A stretch of 64,000 nt of DNA from Thalassospira xiamenensis M-5 = DSM 17429 (GTDB taxonomy: Bacteria; Pseudomonadota; Alphaproteobacteria; Rhodospirillales; Thalassospiraceae). Under the pieces are notes generated by a model. The model ran no database searches. It worked only from the letters and a program-made list of their open reading frames with translations, and was not told where the DNA came from. Shown piece after piece: positions 53,286 through 61,742 of the stretch. The DNA lies in assembly GCF_000300235.2 (NCBI RefSeq), contig NZ_CP004388.1, positions 973,501-1,037,500 on the forward strand. Direction: 5' to 3'. Both the position numbers and the translations under genes were made by a program. How positions within the stretch are numbered: the first letter of the stretch is position 1; every line of letters starts with the position of its first letter.

Positions 53286-54382
53286 AACTGAAAACGCGTG
53301 CGGGTTCGGTCGTATTCGACAATGTCACCAAGACTTATGGTCACGGGGCGGTTACCGCGATCGACAATGTATCTTTCACCATCAATCCGGGCGAGCTTGT
53401 CACCCTTCTGGGGCCAAGCGGCTGTGGCAAGACCACGACATTGCGCATGATTGCCGGGCTGGAACATGCGACAACGGGCAAGATCCTGATCGGGGGCAAG
53501 GATGTCACACAGCTTCCGGCGACGGATCGCGATGTCAGTATGGTGTTTCAATCCTATGCGCTGTTTCCGCATATGACGGTGGCCGAAAACGTTGCCTATG
53601 GGCTGAGTGTCACCGGCGTTGCCAAGGCCGAAGCCAGGGACAAGGCCGAGGAAGGGCTTAACCTTGTGGGCTTGGGCGGATATGGCAGTCGCCTGCCGTC
53701 CGAGCTTTCGGGCGGGCAGCAGCAAAGGGTGGCGGTGGCGCGTGCGCTGGTGCTGGAGCCTGAAGTTCTGTTGCTGGACGAGCCGTTATCGAACCTTGAT
53801 GCCAAGCTTCGCCGTCATGTGCGGACCGAAATCCGCGATTTGCAGCAAAAACTTGGCCTGACGGCGGTTTATGTGACCCATGATCAGGAAGAAGCATTGG
53901 CGGTGTCGGACCGGATCATCGTGATGAACCGGGCGGTGATCGCGCAGCAGGGCACGCCACGCGAATTGTATGAACAGCCGCAATCGGAATTTATCGCCGA
54001 CTTTATCGGTGATGCCAATCTGGTTGACGGGGAAATCATCAGCATCGATGGCAACCATGCCCGTGTCGATATCGGTGGCGCGCACTGCAATCTGCGTCAT
54101 CGCGGGCAGGCAAAGGGACCGGTCCGGGTGGCGGTGCGACCCGATGCGGTGCAACTGACCGGATTGGCGGCGATTGCGGGCGATGCACATGTCATTGAAA
54201 CGTCGCTAAAAGGTCACATTACGCATGCAGCCTATCTTGGTAGTCAGATGCAGTATTCTGTGGCAACCCCGATTGGCGAGCTGTTTGTGATCGATCATCG
54301 GATCGATACACCGATCATCGCGGGTGAACAGGTTGCCATCGGCTTTTCCGAACGCGGCATGGCCGTGGTTTCGGGGCAATAA
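53282..54382 (+). CDS. ABC transporter ATP-binding protein (MalK/FbpC-type)
   Basis: A 366-residue ATPase. Walker A LLGPSGCGKTTTLRMIAG, Q-loop VFQSYALFPHMT, signature LSGGQQQRVAVARAL, Walker B VLLLDEPLSNLD and switch YVTHDQEEAL are all intact. The C-terminal TOBE region (from about residue 240) is of the kind that regulates MalK/UgpC/FbpC subunits. ATGA overlap with the permease gene indicates coupling. It powers uptake through the fused permease. Confidence 0.94.
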   Translation: MKLKTRAGSVVFDNVTKTYGHGAVTAIDNVSFTINPGELVTLLGPSGCGKTTTLRMIAGLEHATTGKILIGGKDVTQLPATDRDVSMVFQSYALFPHMTVAENVAYGLSVTGVAKAEARDKAEEGLNLVGLGGYGSRLPSELSGGQQQRVAVARALVLEPEVLLLDEPLSNLDAKLRRHVRTEIRDLQQKLGLTAVYVTHDQEEALAVSDRIIVMNRAVIAQQGTPRELYEQPQSEFIADFIGDANLVDGEIISIDGNHARVDIGGAHCNLRHRGQAKGPVRVAVRPDAVQLTGLAAIAGDAHVIETSLKGHITHAAYLGSQMQYSVATPIGELFVIDHRIDTPIIAGEQVAIGFSERGMAVVSGQ

Positions 54383-54418
54383 CGGATCAATCGCAAAACT
54401 GTTTCAGGCAGGGACAAA

Positions 54419-55237
54419 GTGGAAAAGACATTTTCGGGAATTGATATCGAAGCACGGTTTGAACATGCGCGCGACGTGATCCGCGAAGCGGGCAAACGCG
54501 CCATGGAATATTACGAAGGCGACGCCGCCGACCTTGCGATTGAAACCAAAACCAACGCGCTTGATATGGTCAGCATTGCGGACAAAAACGTCGAGGCGAT
54601 TATCCGCGACCGGATCGGCGATGCCTTTCCCGAGGACGGGTTCCTGGGCGAAGAAATGGGCATCGAGAAGGGCGATAATGACTGCCTTTGGGTGATTGAT
54701 CCGATTGATGGCACGGCCTGTTTTGTCAATCAGATGCCGACCTGGTGCATTTCGGTTGCCCTTATGATCGGCAAAGAAGCGGTCATCGGCCTGATTTACC
54801 ATCCGTGCAATGGCGAGCTTTTCAGTGCGGTGATCGGGGATGGCGCACGCGTGAATGGCGAGCCGGTCAAGGCCAGCGATGCCAAACTTGTCAGTGATGG
54901 TGTCATGGGGATCGGCATGTCGCATCGTCTGCCAAGCAGTTCGATCGTGCCGGTGATCGGCCAGTTGCTTGACGAGGAAGGCATGTTCATCCGCAACGGG
55001 TCGTGTGCGTTGATGATGGCCTATGCCAGTGCCGGGCGTTTGATCGGCTATTACGAGCCGCATATCAATCCGTGGGATTGCATGGCGGGGATTGTCCTGA
55101 TGCGTGAGGCGGGGGGCTGGTGCAATGATTTTCTTGATCTGCCCAACGTGCTTGAAGATGGTGGGCCGATATTGGCCGCGGGGCCCAATGTCGCCAAACA
55201 TCTGGCGGATATGATCGGGCTTTCGTATCGGGGCTGA
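54419..55237 (+). CDS. Inositol-monophosphatase-family sugar/polyol phosphatase
   Basis: A 272-residue Mg-dependent phosphatase starting at GTG 54419. Metal ligands of the family are present: E78-E79 in FLGEEMG, D94 and D97 in WVIDPIDGT, and D220 in NPWDCMAG. The family hydrolyses inositol phosphates, fructose-1,6-bisphosphate, histidinol phosphate or PAP. Without a signal peptide it is cytoplasmic, so it can dephosphorylate what the transporter brings in. It lies 36 bp after the ATPase gene on the same strand and is probably the last gene of the operon. Confidence 0.9.
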   Translation: MEKTFSGIDIEARFEHARDVIREAGKRAMEYYEGDAADLAIETKTNALDMVSIADKNVEAIIRDRIGDAFPEDGFLGEEMGIEKGDNDCLWVIDPIDGTACFVNQMPTWCISVALMIGKEAVIGLIYHPCNGELFSAVIGDGARVNGEPVKASDAKLVSDGVMGIGMSHRLPSSSIVPVIGQLLDEEGMFIRNGSCALMMAYASAGRLIGYYEPHINPWDCMAGIVLMREAGGWCNDFLDLPNVLEDGGPILAAGPNVAKHLADMIGLSYRG

Positions 55238-55268
55238 TCACACCTGATGGCGCGATATTGAATGCATG

Positions 55269-55305
55269 CTGACCGGTGCCGGGTTTAGTCCCCGGTGCCG
55301 GTCAG
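55269..55305. terminator. Possible shared hairpin at the operon end
   Basis: CTGACCGGTGCCGGG and CCCGGTGCCGGTCAG can form a 15-bp stem with two G-U wobbles and a seven-base loop. It overlaps the last codons of the opposite-strand kinase. No strong T-run follows on either strand, so it is only a candidate. Confidence 0.4.
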
Positions 55306-58300
55306 TTGCTGTTTGCGTTCTGTGAGCATGCGGTAATCAAGGCGGGAAAGTTCGTGATTAATGGCCTTGATATCGAGCGGCTTGGTGCAGTGCGCATCCA
55401 TGCCGGCCGCGCGAAATTCTGCCAGATTGTCGCTTGATGTATCTGCGGTCAGGGCCAGAACCGGGATGGTTGCCTTGATCGGGTCGGCAAATTCGCGGAT
55501 CTGGCGGGTGGCTTCGATCCCGTCCATGACGGGCATATGCACATCCATCAAGACCGCGTCAAAATCATGTTCAAGCAGTTGGTCAAGGGCTTCCTGCCCG
55601 TTGGCGGCGGTGACGATTTCATGGCCCTGCTGTTCAAGCAGTTTCTGGGCGAGAATACGGTTGATCTGGATATCCTCGACCAGAAGAAGTTTGCGCCCCA
55701 ATACGCGCGGTTTGTCCGGATCGGCGAGGCCGAGCTGACGGTCGTCTTCGGCTTCGCTGCCACGTTTTGGCGCGTCTGTCAGCGGCAGGTTGAGGTCAAA
55801 CCAGAAGGTGCTGCCCTTGCCCTCGATGCTTTCGACATCAATCGTGCCGCCCATCGCAAGGATCATTTTCTGACAGATGGCCAGGCCAAGGCCGGTTCCG
55901 CCAAAACGGCGGGTTGTTGATGTATCGACCTGTGTGAAGGCTTCGAAGATCGAGCGGACCTTATCGACCGGGATGCCGATCCCCTCGTCACGGACAGAGA
56001 TGCGGAACGCCATGCGACCGTTGGTGGTTTCCTGCCGGGTTACGACAACATGGATAGTGCCGGATCTGGTGAATTTGATCGCGTTGGAAACCAAATTGGT
56101 CAGGACCTGCTTGATGCGGACCGGATCGCCGATCACCCAGCGCGGCATGTCGGCCGGGATATCAAGATGCAGGCGGTTATCCTGATTGCGTGCCGGGACC
56201 ATCATCATGGAAACGACTTCTTCGCAAATCGCGTGGATGTCGGTTGGCACTTCTTCAAGGACCAGTTTGCCGGCCTCGATCTTTGAGAGATCAAGAACAT
56301 CGCCGATCAGGGACAAGACATGACGCCCGGCACCATTGATGGTCGAAAGATAGCTTCGGATGGTTTCGGACGGTTCGTTTTTGTCGATGGCATCGCGTGC
56401 CAGCTGGGCGTAGCCGAGGATCGAGGTCATTGGAGACCTGAATTCGTGGCTCATATGGGCGATGAATTCGGATTTTGCGCGGTCGGCCTGCTGCGCCTGA
56501 TTCATGGCGTTTTCGGCTTCCTGACGGGCGTTATCAAGTTCGCTGGTGCGCTGATAGACCAGATCGACAATCCGTTTTTCGGTGCGGGTCAGGGACCGCA
56601 GATAGACCATCAGAAGGATGCTGATGGTGGCACCAAATACAAAGATCGCCCATGGCTGCCAGTATAAAAGCCCGTTCAGGCGGGCTTCGGGCCCGTGCAG
56701 GACAATCGTCCAGTCGCGGAAGCCAAAGGTAAAGGTCGATACCTTGGGGTTATAGCCGGAGGTGATTTCCTTGACGATATGGGTGATCGCATATTCCGGG
56801 CGTCGATTGGAATAGATCAGTTGATGGCCTTCGGGGGCATCCATATCCGCCAGATGGATTTCAAAATCCGATGGCAGGCGGGCAATGCGGGCGGCACGCG
56901 TGATCATATTGGTCAGACGCAGCACGCCAACCGCAAGGCCAAGCGGCGCCTTGCCGGGATTGCGCCGGTTCGGGACATTTAAAAAGGCCAGTGCCGTGAT
57001 TTCGGCGGTGGCGGACTGCCGCATCCGGATCGGTTCGGTCAGGGTAATGTTTCCGGTGCGGATGGCGGTTTGCAGGGCCTGGTTGCGGATTTCATCGCTT
57101 GCCAGATCGAACCCGACGACATTTTCATTGCCGGACTGCGGAAAAACGTAAAAAACCGGGAAATATTCATCGCGTTCCGGGGAGCGTCGCATGTCGCCAT
57201 CGATCAGATTGCGAATTTCAAAATTTTCAACACCCCGGAGGGAGGCATTTTCCTCGATCAGACCGCGCGCGCGGCGTTCGATATAGGGGACCCATTCCAG
57301 TGCTGCGACACCCGGTCTGCGTTCGACCCACGGGCCGATCATGGCGTTGAAGGTATGAAACGACACATCGCCATGGACATCAAACAGGGTGCGCACGGCA
57401 ATCAGGCTGTCGGTGGCGCGGCCCAGTTCTTCGCGAAGGGATGCTTCGAAGGCGCGGCGGTACTGTTCCGTCTGGACGTCAACGGCGTGATCAATCTGAC
57501 CGAATGTGTACCATGCCGCCAGCCCCGATATCGAAAAACCGGTCAGGCCGACAATCAGGGCCAGGTTGCGACGCAGACGGTGGATATCGCTTGAAATCCG
57601 GCCATCGCGGGTGCGCATGGTGATGACATTGATTTTTTCGATGCCCGCACCGAGCAACAATGTCCCGACCGAAACCGCAATCACGTAGCTGTAAAGATTT
57701 TCAAGGCCGATATTCATGTTGGATGTGTGGATAAAGGTGCTTTCGCCCAAGGCGGCAAAAACAACGATATCAACGACGATAAAGGCATTGACCAATGCCG
57801 CGCCCAGCAACCCGAACCGCACCGCCCCCCACAGAACAAAGGGCAGGGAGACAAAGATGAACAGATATTCCGGTTTGGCAATCAGCGGGGTTGTCTGGAC
57901 GACCGAGGACACGATGATGGTGGCGACACAGACAAAGGCCAGTTCGCCGTAATATGCAAAGCCGTGTGATCGCCATTTCTGATGGATCAGGCGCAAAACC
58001 AGCGGCCCGATCACCATTACACCGACCAGATCACCAAGCCACCAGCCCCGCCAGATGGTGGCGAACTGGTCAAAATTGCCAATTGCCGTCAGGCTGAGGC
58101 TTGTCGTACCGCAAAGTGCGGCAAGCGCCGGGCCGCCAAGCCCGCCGATCATGATCAGGCTGAAAATCCCGCGCGCGGTCAAAAGCGTGGAGCGGCCAGA
58201 TATCCGGGCGATCAGTATCGCGGAAAGCGTCGCGGCCAGGGTGTTGCCGATTGCAATCAGAATGGCGGTTTCAACCGGTGCCGCCGTCGTCAGGTTCACC

Positions 58301-58596
58301 AGAAGCGCACCTGCAAACACGGCGGGAAAATAACGCCATCCCCATGCAATCAAAGACCCCAGCGCAATCCCGGAAGGCGCCCAGATCAGGGTGACGCTGC
58401 TGCCATAGAAAGGGAATTGCAACCCGGCATAGCCAAAAACGAAATAGGTTAGCGCAATCGCCACAAAGCGGATGATGTGCACAGGGGCCAAACGCAAATT
58501 CGTTCCTTCCCGGGGTTGGGCGCTTCTGATCAGATGGGAAGTCGGGCGCAAAAATGAAGACCCCGATCCCAATGTTTCGGGACGATTATCACGCAA
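55285..58596 (-). CDS. MASE1-CHASE hybrid sensor histidine kinase
   Basis: A protein of up to 1,103 residues. Residues ~38-320 are a MASE1-type integral membrane sensor (FGYAGLQFPFYGSSVTLIWA, then GIALGSLIAWGWRYFPAVF). A further helix precedes a periplasmic CHASE domain (~375-610, FDVHGDVSFHTFNAMI ... LEWVPYIERRAR). After another helix come HisKA (FIAHMSHEFRSPMTSILGYA), an ATPase domain (NLVSNAIKFTRSG, DEGIGIPVDKV, GGTGLGLAIC) and a C-terminal receiver (LLVEDIQINR, phospho-acceptor in AVLMDVHMP). It should autophosphorylate and pass phosphate through an external Hpt protein. Start uncertain: TTG 58596, or TTG 58497, which has GGAAGGA upstream. Confidence 0.9.
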   Translation of the reverse strand: MRDNRPETLGSGSSFLRPTSHLIRSAQPREGTNLRLAPVHIIRFVAIALTYFVFGYAGLQFPFYGSSVTLIWAPSGIALGSLIAWGWRYFPAVFAGALLVNLTTAAPVETAILIAIGNTLAATLSAILIARISGRSTLLTARGIFSLIMIGGLGGPALAALCGTTSLSLTAIGNFDQFATIWRGWWLGDLVGVMVIGPLVLRLIHQKWRSHGFAYYGELAFVCVATIIVSSVVQTTPLIAKPEYLFIFVSLPFVLWGAVRFGLLGAALVNAFIVVDIVVFAALGESTFIHTSNMNIGLENLYSYVIAVSVGTLLLGAGIEKINVITMRTRDGRISSDIHRLRRNLALIVGLTGFSISGLAAWYTFGQIDHAVDVQTEQYRRAFEASLREELGRATDSLIAVRTLFDVHGDVSFHTFNAMIGPWVERRPGVAALEWVPYIERRARGLIEENASLRGVENFEIRNLIDGDMRRSPERDEYFPVFYVFPQSGNENVVGFDLASDEIRNQALQTAIRTGNITLTEPIRMRQSATAEITALAFLNVPNRRNPGKAPLGLAVGVLRLTNMITRAARIARLPSDFEIHLADMDAPEGHQLIYSNRRPEYAITHIVKEITSGYNPKVSTFTFGFRDWTIVLHGPEARLNGLLYWQPWAIFVFGATISILLMVYLRSLTRTEKRIVDLVYQRTSELDNARQEAENAMNQAQQADRAKSEFIAHMSHEFRSPMTSILGYAQLARDAIDKNEPSETIRSYLSTINGAGRHVLSLIGDVLDLSKIEAGKLVLEEVPTDIHAICEEVVSMMMVPARNQDNRLHLDIPADMPRWVIGDPVRIKQVLTNLVSNAIKFTRSGTIHVVVTRQETTNGRMAFRISVRDEGIGIPVDKVRSIFEAFTQVDTSTTRRFGGTGLGLAICQKMILAMGGTIDVESIEGKGSTFWFDLNLPLTDAPKRGSEAEDDRQLGLADPDKPRVLGRKLLLVEDIQINRILAQKLLEQQGHEIVTAANGQEALDQLLEHDFDAVLMDVHMPVMDGIEATRQIREFADPIKATIPVLALTADTSSDNLAEFRAAGMDAHCTKPLDIKAINHELSRLDYRMLTERKQQLTGTGD

Positions 58597-58650
58597 AATT
58601 CTTAACGCACTATCCCCATTTGAGGAGAATGCAAAAAGGTGATGGTTGTT

Positions 58651-59271
58651 CTATTGGCTGACCCAAAGGACGCGCGCGATCCAGTCAATGTCGCGGGCTT
58701 CGACATAGCGGTCCTCATAGGCCGGGTTCAGCGATTTCAGTTCCACCCCCATCGCCCCGCGGCGCACCAGTTCCTTGGCCATGACTTCGCCCGATGTGGT
58801 TTTGACAACCACGCGGTCCTGCGGGCGGATGTTTGATGCCGGGGAGACGACGATCAGATCACCATCGCGAAAGACCGGGGCCATGGAATCCCCCGAAATC
58901 CGAAGCCCGTAGGCGGTCGGATCATGCAGGGCGGGAAAGGTGATGTCTTCCCACGCGCCGCCGACCGGATAACCGGCATCATCAAAAAAGCCGCGATTCC
59001 CGGCCTGGGCAAAGCCGATGACCGGCACGCGCCCGGCCCCGTTGCCATCGACAAGCTGGGCGAATTCCTGAAAGGTGACATTGGCCACCGACAGCACCTT
59101 TGAAATGCTTTCGGTCGAGGGCCAGCGGGGTTTGCCCTGATTTGTCGTGCGTTTGGACCGGTTGAATGTGGTGGGGTCAAGCTGCGCCAGGCGGGCCAGC
59201 CCGGAGGGGGTCAGCCCGTTATCTTCGGCGATCTTGTCGAGTGCGCCCCATATCTGTTCTTGCCGGATCAT
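58651..59271 (-). CDS. XRE/S24 LexA-like transcriptional repressor
   Basis: A 206-residue repressor from ATG 59271 (AGGA upstream). The N-terminal helix-turn-helix is LTPSGLARLAQLDPTTFNRS, followed by a second helical part, and from about residue 80 an S24 peptidase-like domain: GLRISGDSMAPVFRDGD holds the serine and DRVVVKTTSGEV the lysine of the catalytic dyad. An A-G in FAQAGNRGFF could be the self-cleavage site. Such proteins act as phage CI-type or stress repressors inactivated via RecA. It may be the immunity repressor of the adjacent phage-like region or a chromosomal regulator. Confidence 0.88.
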   Translation of the reverse strand: MIRQEQIWGALDKIAEDNGLTPSGLARLAQLDPTTFNRSKRTTNQGKPRWPSTESISKVLSVANVTFQEFAQLVDGNGAGRVPVIGFAQAGNRGFFDDAGYPVGGAWEDITFPALHDPTAYGLRISGDSMAPVFRDGDLIVVSPASNIRPQDRVVVKTTSGEVMAKELVRRGAMGVELKSLNPAYEDRYVEARDIDWIARVLWVSQ

Positions 59272-59304
59272 ACGGTATCCTAGCAGGATGACGGGGCGGC
59301 GGAA

Positions 59305-59320
59305 AAGGAACAAATTCCTT
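59305..59320. promoter_or_regulatory. Candidate operator of the S24 repressor (site 1)
   Basis: AAGGAACAAATTCCTT has perfect six-base arms around CAAA. It lies 34 bp before the repressor start, where an autoregulatory site is expected. A related site occurs at 60147-60162. Confidence 0.5.
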
Positions 59321-59369
59321 GCATATCCGAAAGTTGAACCGATATCGCCATATGATTGAAAAGGTTATC

Positions 59370-59394
59370 AACCCCGGCAATGCATGCCGGGGTT
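59370..59394. terminator. GC-rich hairpin
   Basis: AACCCCGGCA and TGCCGGGGTT form a perfect 10-bp stem with a five-base loop, followed by TTGGGG on the plus strand. It may end the DUF1508 transcript (minus) or a short plus-strand transcript arising near the repressor promoter. Confidence 0.55.
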
Positions 59395-59439
59395 TTGGGG
59401 GCAGGCGGTGGCGTCATGCGCAGTTTTCATGCATCGGCT

Positions 59440-59634
59440 TCATGCACTGGCTTCGTGCACCGGGACATCCTTGGATGATTTCAGCAGATCGATGCTGTGG
59501 ATGCAGTCGGATTTGGCTTTGTAGCCCTCGCTGCTCATGGCGATTTTAAGGCCGTTGCGCGCGATATAGGTCCAGCGCCATTCGCCTTTCTTGTCCTTGT
59601 AAAGCTCGTAACGCGGGGCGGGTGCATTTGCCAT
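59440..59634 (-). CDS. DUF1508 (YegP-like) small protein
   Basis: A 64-residue protein from ATG 59634, with AGGAG upstream. YELYKDKKGEWRWTYIARNG followed by IAMSSEGYKAKSDCIHSIDL is the single DUF1508 repeat (E. coli YegP has two). Biochemical role unknown; YegP-type proteins have been linked to stress. A 16-bp perfect palindrome lies 30 bp upstream of its start. Confidence 0.88.
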   Translation of the reverse strand: MANAPAPRYELYKDKKGEWRWTYIARNGLKIAMSSEGYKAKSDCIHSIDLLKSSKDVPVHEASA

Positions 59635-59663
59635 GGGAGACTCCTGACTGTCAGTGGATCGGC

Positions 59664-59679
59664 ATGCAATGGATTGCAT
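59664..59679. promoter_or_regulatory. Perfect palindrome upstream of the DUF1508 gene
   Basis: ATGCAATGGATTGCAT has seven-base arms around GG, 30 bp before the start at 59634. Its ends ATGCAA/TTGCAT match those of the hicAB operator candidate at 63288. Probable regulator-binding site; binder unknown. Confidence 0.45.
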
Positions 59680-59769
59680 CGACCGGTGATGGAAAATTGC
59701 CCGATGGGGCGTCCATGAAGACAGTTCAGAAGCGGCTTTGTGATGAAACGGAGCCGGAAGAGCGCGGGA

Positions 59770-60057
59770 TTAGCGCAGAAGCGCAATCCCGTCATCGTGG
59801 CCTGCCAGCAGGATCACATCCTTTTTCGATGGGGCCTTGCATTTTGTGGCCGGGCGGAGTGCGAGCAGGGACGTGGCAATTTTCTGCGCGCCGGGGGAGA
59901 GGAAAAACGCATCATCGGGCCCCAGTTCGCGGGAGCAGAAAAGGGCGGCATCACGTGGTTTTTTGGCGGCAATGAAAAGCTTTTCAAACGCATCGACAAA
60001 ATCGGTCGATGTTCCCATTGCTTCCTGTTGCGTCATTTTGATGCTGGCCCAGCTCAT
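59770..60057 (-). CDS. Small orphan protein
   Basis: A 95-residue protein that I do not recognise, ATG 60057 with GAGAGAC shortly upstream. It is soluble and mainly helical (TDFVDAFEKLFIAAKKPRDA) and ends with LLAGHDDGIALLR. No motif, membrane helix or signal peptide is apparent. It is divergent from the phage-like genes on the right and follows the same strand as DUF1508. It may belong to the phage-derived region. Confidence 0.5.
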   Translation of the reverse strand: MSWASIKMTQQEAMGTSTDFVDAFEKLFIAAKKPRDAALFCSRELGPDDAFFLSPGAQKIATSLLALRPATKCKAPSKKDVILLAGHDDGIALLR

Positions 60058-60406
60058 GGGAGTCTCTCGTCTGGTTGCGGATATTTCACAGGCCATTATT
60101 CATCCGGTGGCCGTCAAGTCGAGCATTTTCGCGGCTGTTTGAATAATAGGAAATTAATCCTTTACAATGAGAACAAAAAGGGATTATAGCTTGTGGATCA
60201 ACACCGGAAGTGCATCCGGAAATAGCTTTGATGCGGTCAGAATGGCGGAAAGCGGCATATAAGCCGGGTTTTGCACGTATCACGTTGGCCATCTTTACAT
60301 ATCCGGCAGGCAATTGGCTTTGGGCTTCTTTGAGGCGCGAAAGGGGATAATTGCACGCGTTTTCGGAGGTGTTGATGCGAGACAGGCAGTTCAGCAGGAG
60401 GGCGAA
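60058..60406. promoter_or_regulatory. Divergent promoter region left of the phage-like genes
   Basis: The 349-bp gap between the orphan (minus) and the phage-like genes (plus) contains TAGGAAATTAATCCTT at 60147-60162, which matches the repressor-proximal site at 59305 at 11 of 16 positions, mainly in the arms. This is the natural place for a repressed phage promoter. Nothing else is recognised. Confidence 0.45.
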
Positions 60407-60847
60407 ATGAGTGAACAGAGACTTTTTCCCAAGCCGATCGCGGACCGCGTGGCGACCCCGTTTTCCAGCGCAATGCAGGCGTGGTTCTGGTTTGTGCGGT
60501 GCCAGGCGTCACGGATCGAAGGGGCGCGTGTGGTGGCGGATGCCAGTGACGTTGTGCGCCCGTGCGACCCGGATGATATTTATAACGCGGTCATGCGGCT
60601 CCGGCGTGAAAATGTGCTGGGTGACCGGCATTTGCAGGTGATCGAATATTACGGGCTGGTGGAACGCACACCCGATCCGCGTGATGGCCGTGAAAAACCG
60701 AAATATGATCTTTGGTGTGATGCGATGGCGGCCTTGCAGGATGCGTTGATTGCGCGCGATATCGTCCTGCCGGGGGCCGAGGATGCCTTTCACCATCCCG
60801 AAAGGATGATTAAAATGACGGGAGAATTGCCGCCATGCAGACTTTGA
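60407..60847 (+). CDS. Phage-type protein of unknown function
   Basis: A 146-residue soluble protein from ATG 60407, with AGGAGGG upstream. The central part is helical and basic (AVMRLRRENVLGDRHLQVIE, then YYGLVERTPDPRDGREKPK), a composition reminiscent of phage late-gene regulators or small-terminase-like DNA-binding proteins, but I cannot name a family. It overlaps the next gene by 13 bp, so both are one transcript. Confidence 0.6.
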   Translation: MSEQRLFPKPIADRVATPFSSAMQAWFWFVRCQASRIEGARVVADASDVVRPCDPDDIYNAVMRLRRENVLGDRHLQVIEYYGLVERTPDPRDGREKPKYDLWCDAMAALQDALIARDIVLPGAEDAFHHPERMIKMTGELPPCRL

Positions 60848-61347
60848 TTCGCGAGGCGATCCGGCCCGATATCCAAGCGGGTGCTCAGGCGGATTCTGTG
60901 CCGAAACAGCCGGTAAATTCGCCAACTGAACCGGTGATGCGCGATGTGCTTGTCGTGTTTGCCGATGCGCCCGAAAAGCGGCTTTTGCGATGGTTGAAAC
61001 CCGGTTTCCGGCATTGTTTCGTGCTGATGTCGGGCGGACGTGCCGGGGAGTGGATCTGCCTTGATCCGCAAAGCCACCGGGTGGCGTGCGATGTCTGGCA
61101 ATATTCGGTTCTGTTCGATCCCGAAGCCCATTACCGGGCGCGCGGGTTTGACTGCATCTGGGTCAGCTATCCGGCGGAAGTGCCAAGACGGGTGCGGTTG
61201 GGCGCGTTTACCTGTGTCGAGTTCGTCAAGCGGTTGCTGGGCATTTCCGGGTTCTGGATCGTGACGCCGCATCAACTTTTTTGCGCGATAAAACGTGCGG
61301 AAACAAAGGAGATGCTGCAAGCGGAGAAATGGCCGCTATATGGCTGA
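60835..61347 (+). CDS. Phage-associated permuted NlpC/P60-like cysteine hydrolase candidate
   Basis: A 170-residue protein. After a proline-rich N-terminal ~35 residues, DVLVVFADAPEKRLLRWLKP leads to FRHCFVLMSGG with H60, a middle LDPQSHRV, and later AFTCVEFVKRLLGISG with C127, then TPHQLFCAIKR. Histidine before cysteine, with C-x-E-F-V-K-x-L-L-G, is the order in circularly permuted NlpC/P60 (YiiX/LRAT-like) hydrolases. Such folds act as amidases, peptidases or acyltransferases. Expression is coupled to the gene before it. Function as a tail or lysis factor is only a possibility. Confidence 0.55.
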   Translation: MQTLIREAIRPDIQAGAQADSVPKQPVNSPTEPVMRDVLVVFADAPEKRLLRWLKPGFRHCFVLMSGGRAGEWICLDPQSHRVACDVWQYSVLFDPEAHYRARGFDCIWVSYPAEVPRRVRLGAFTCVEFVKRLLGISGFWIVTPHQLFCAIKRAETKEMLQAEKWPLYG

Positions 61348-61391
61348 GGCTGTGCCGCCTGAGCCTTTGAAAAACCAGCATTTTTCGAGGT

Positions 61392-61742
61392 TCAGGCGGG
61401 GATGTCTTCGCGGTCAAGATGCCTGCGAAGCGCATCAATAACCACGTTGTTAAGGTTCATGTGATGGCGCAGGGCAAACAGCATTGCCCGACGATGAAGT
61501 TCGGGACCGGGCCGCACATTAAAACTGCCCTTTAACGGGGTGTCAGGGGCACGGTTTTCTGACTGGCAAAGTTCAAGATAGTCTTCCACGGCTTCGTGAA
61601 AGGCGTCCTTGAGGCTTTTGGCATCCGTTCCCTCATAGGTGACAAGGTCGCGAATGAATTCGAGCTTCCCGTGGAATACTTCATCCTCGTCGCTGAATTC
61701 CACCGATCCAAGATAACCTTTGTATTCGAGCATGTTGGTCAT
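61392..61742 (-). CDS. hicB: HicB-family antitoxin
   Basis: A 116-residue HicB. The N-terminal partial RNase-H-like fold reads YKGYLGSVEFSDEDEVFHG followed by TYEGTDAKSLKDAFHEAVED YLELC (a single stretch in the protein). The C-terminal ribbon-helix-helix is KGSFNVRPGPELHRRAMLFA followed by NLNNVVIDALRRHL. It neutralises HicA and binds the operon's operator. The start codon overlaps the hicA stop by four bases. The gene is intact, although its toxin partner and promoter have been separated from it by the IS element, so its expression may now depend on IS read-through. Confidence 0.92.
   Translation of the reverse strand: MTNMLEYKGYLGSVEFSDEDEVFHGKLEFIRDLVTYEGTDAKSLKDAFHEAVEDYLELCQSENRAPDTPLKGSFNVRPGPELHRRAMLFALRHHMNLNNVVIDALRRHLDREDIPA

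Noticed and set aside
49933..54382. Straight annotation as a ferric iron ABC transporter
   Set aside because: Overall resemblance is to FbpABC/AfuABC, but the putative ligand residues, the LacI regulator and the phosphatase argue for a sugar phosphate.
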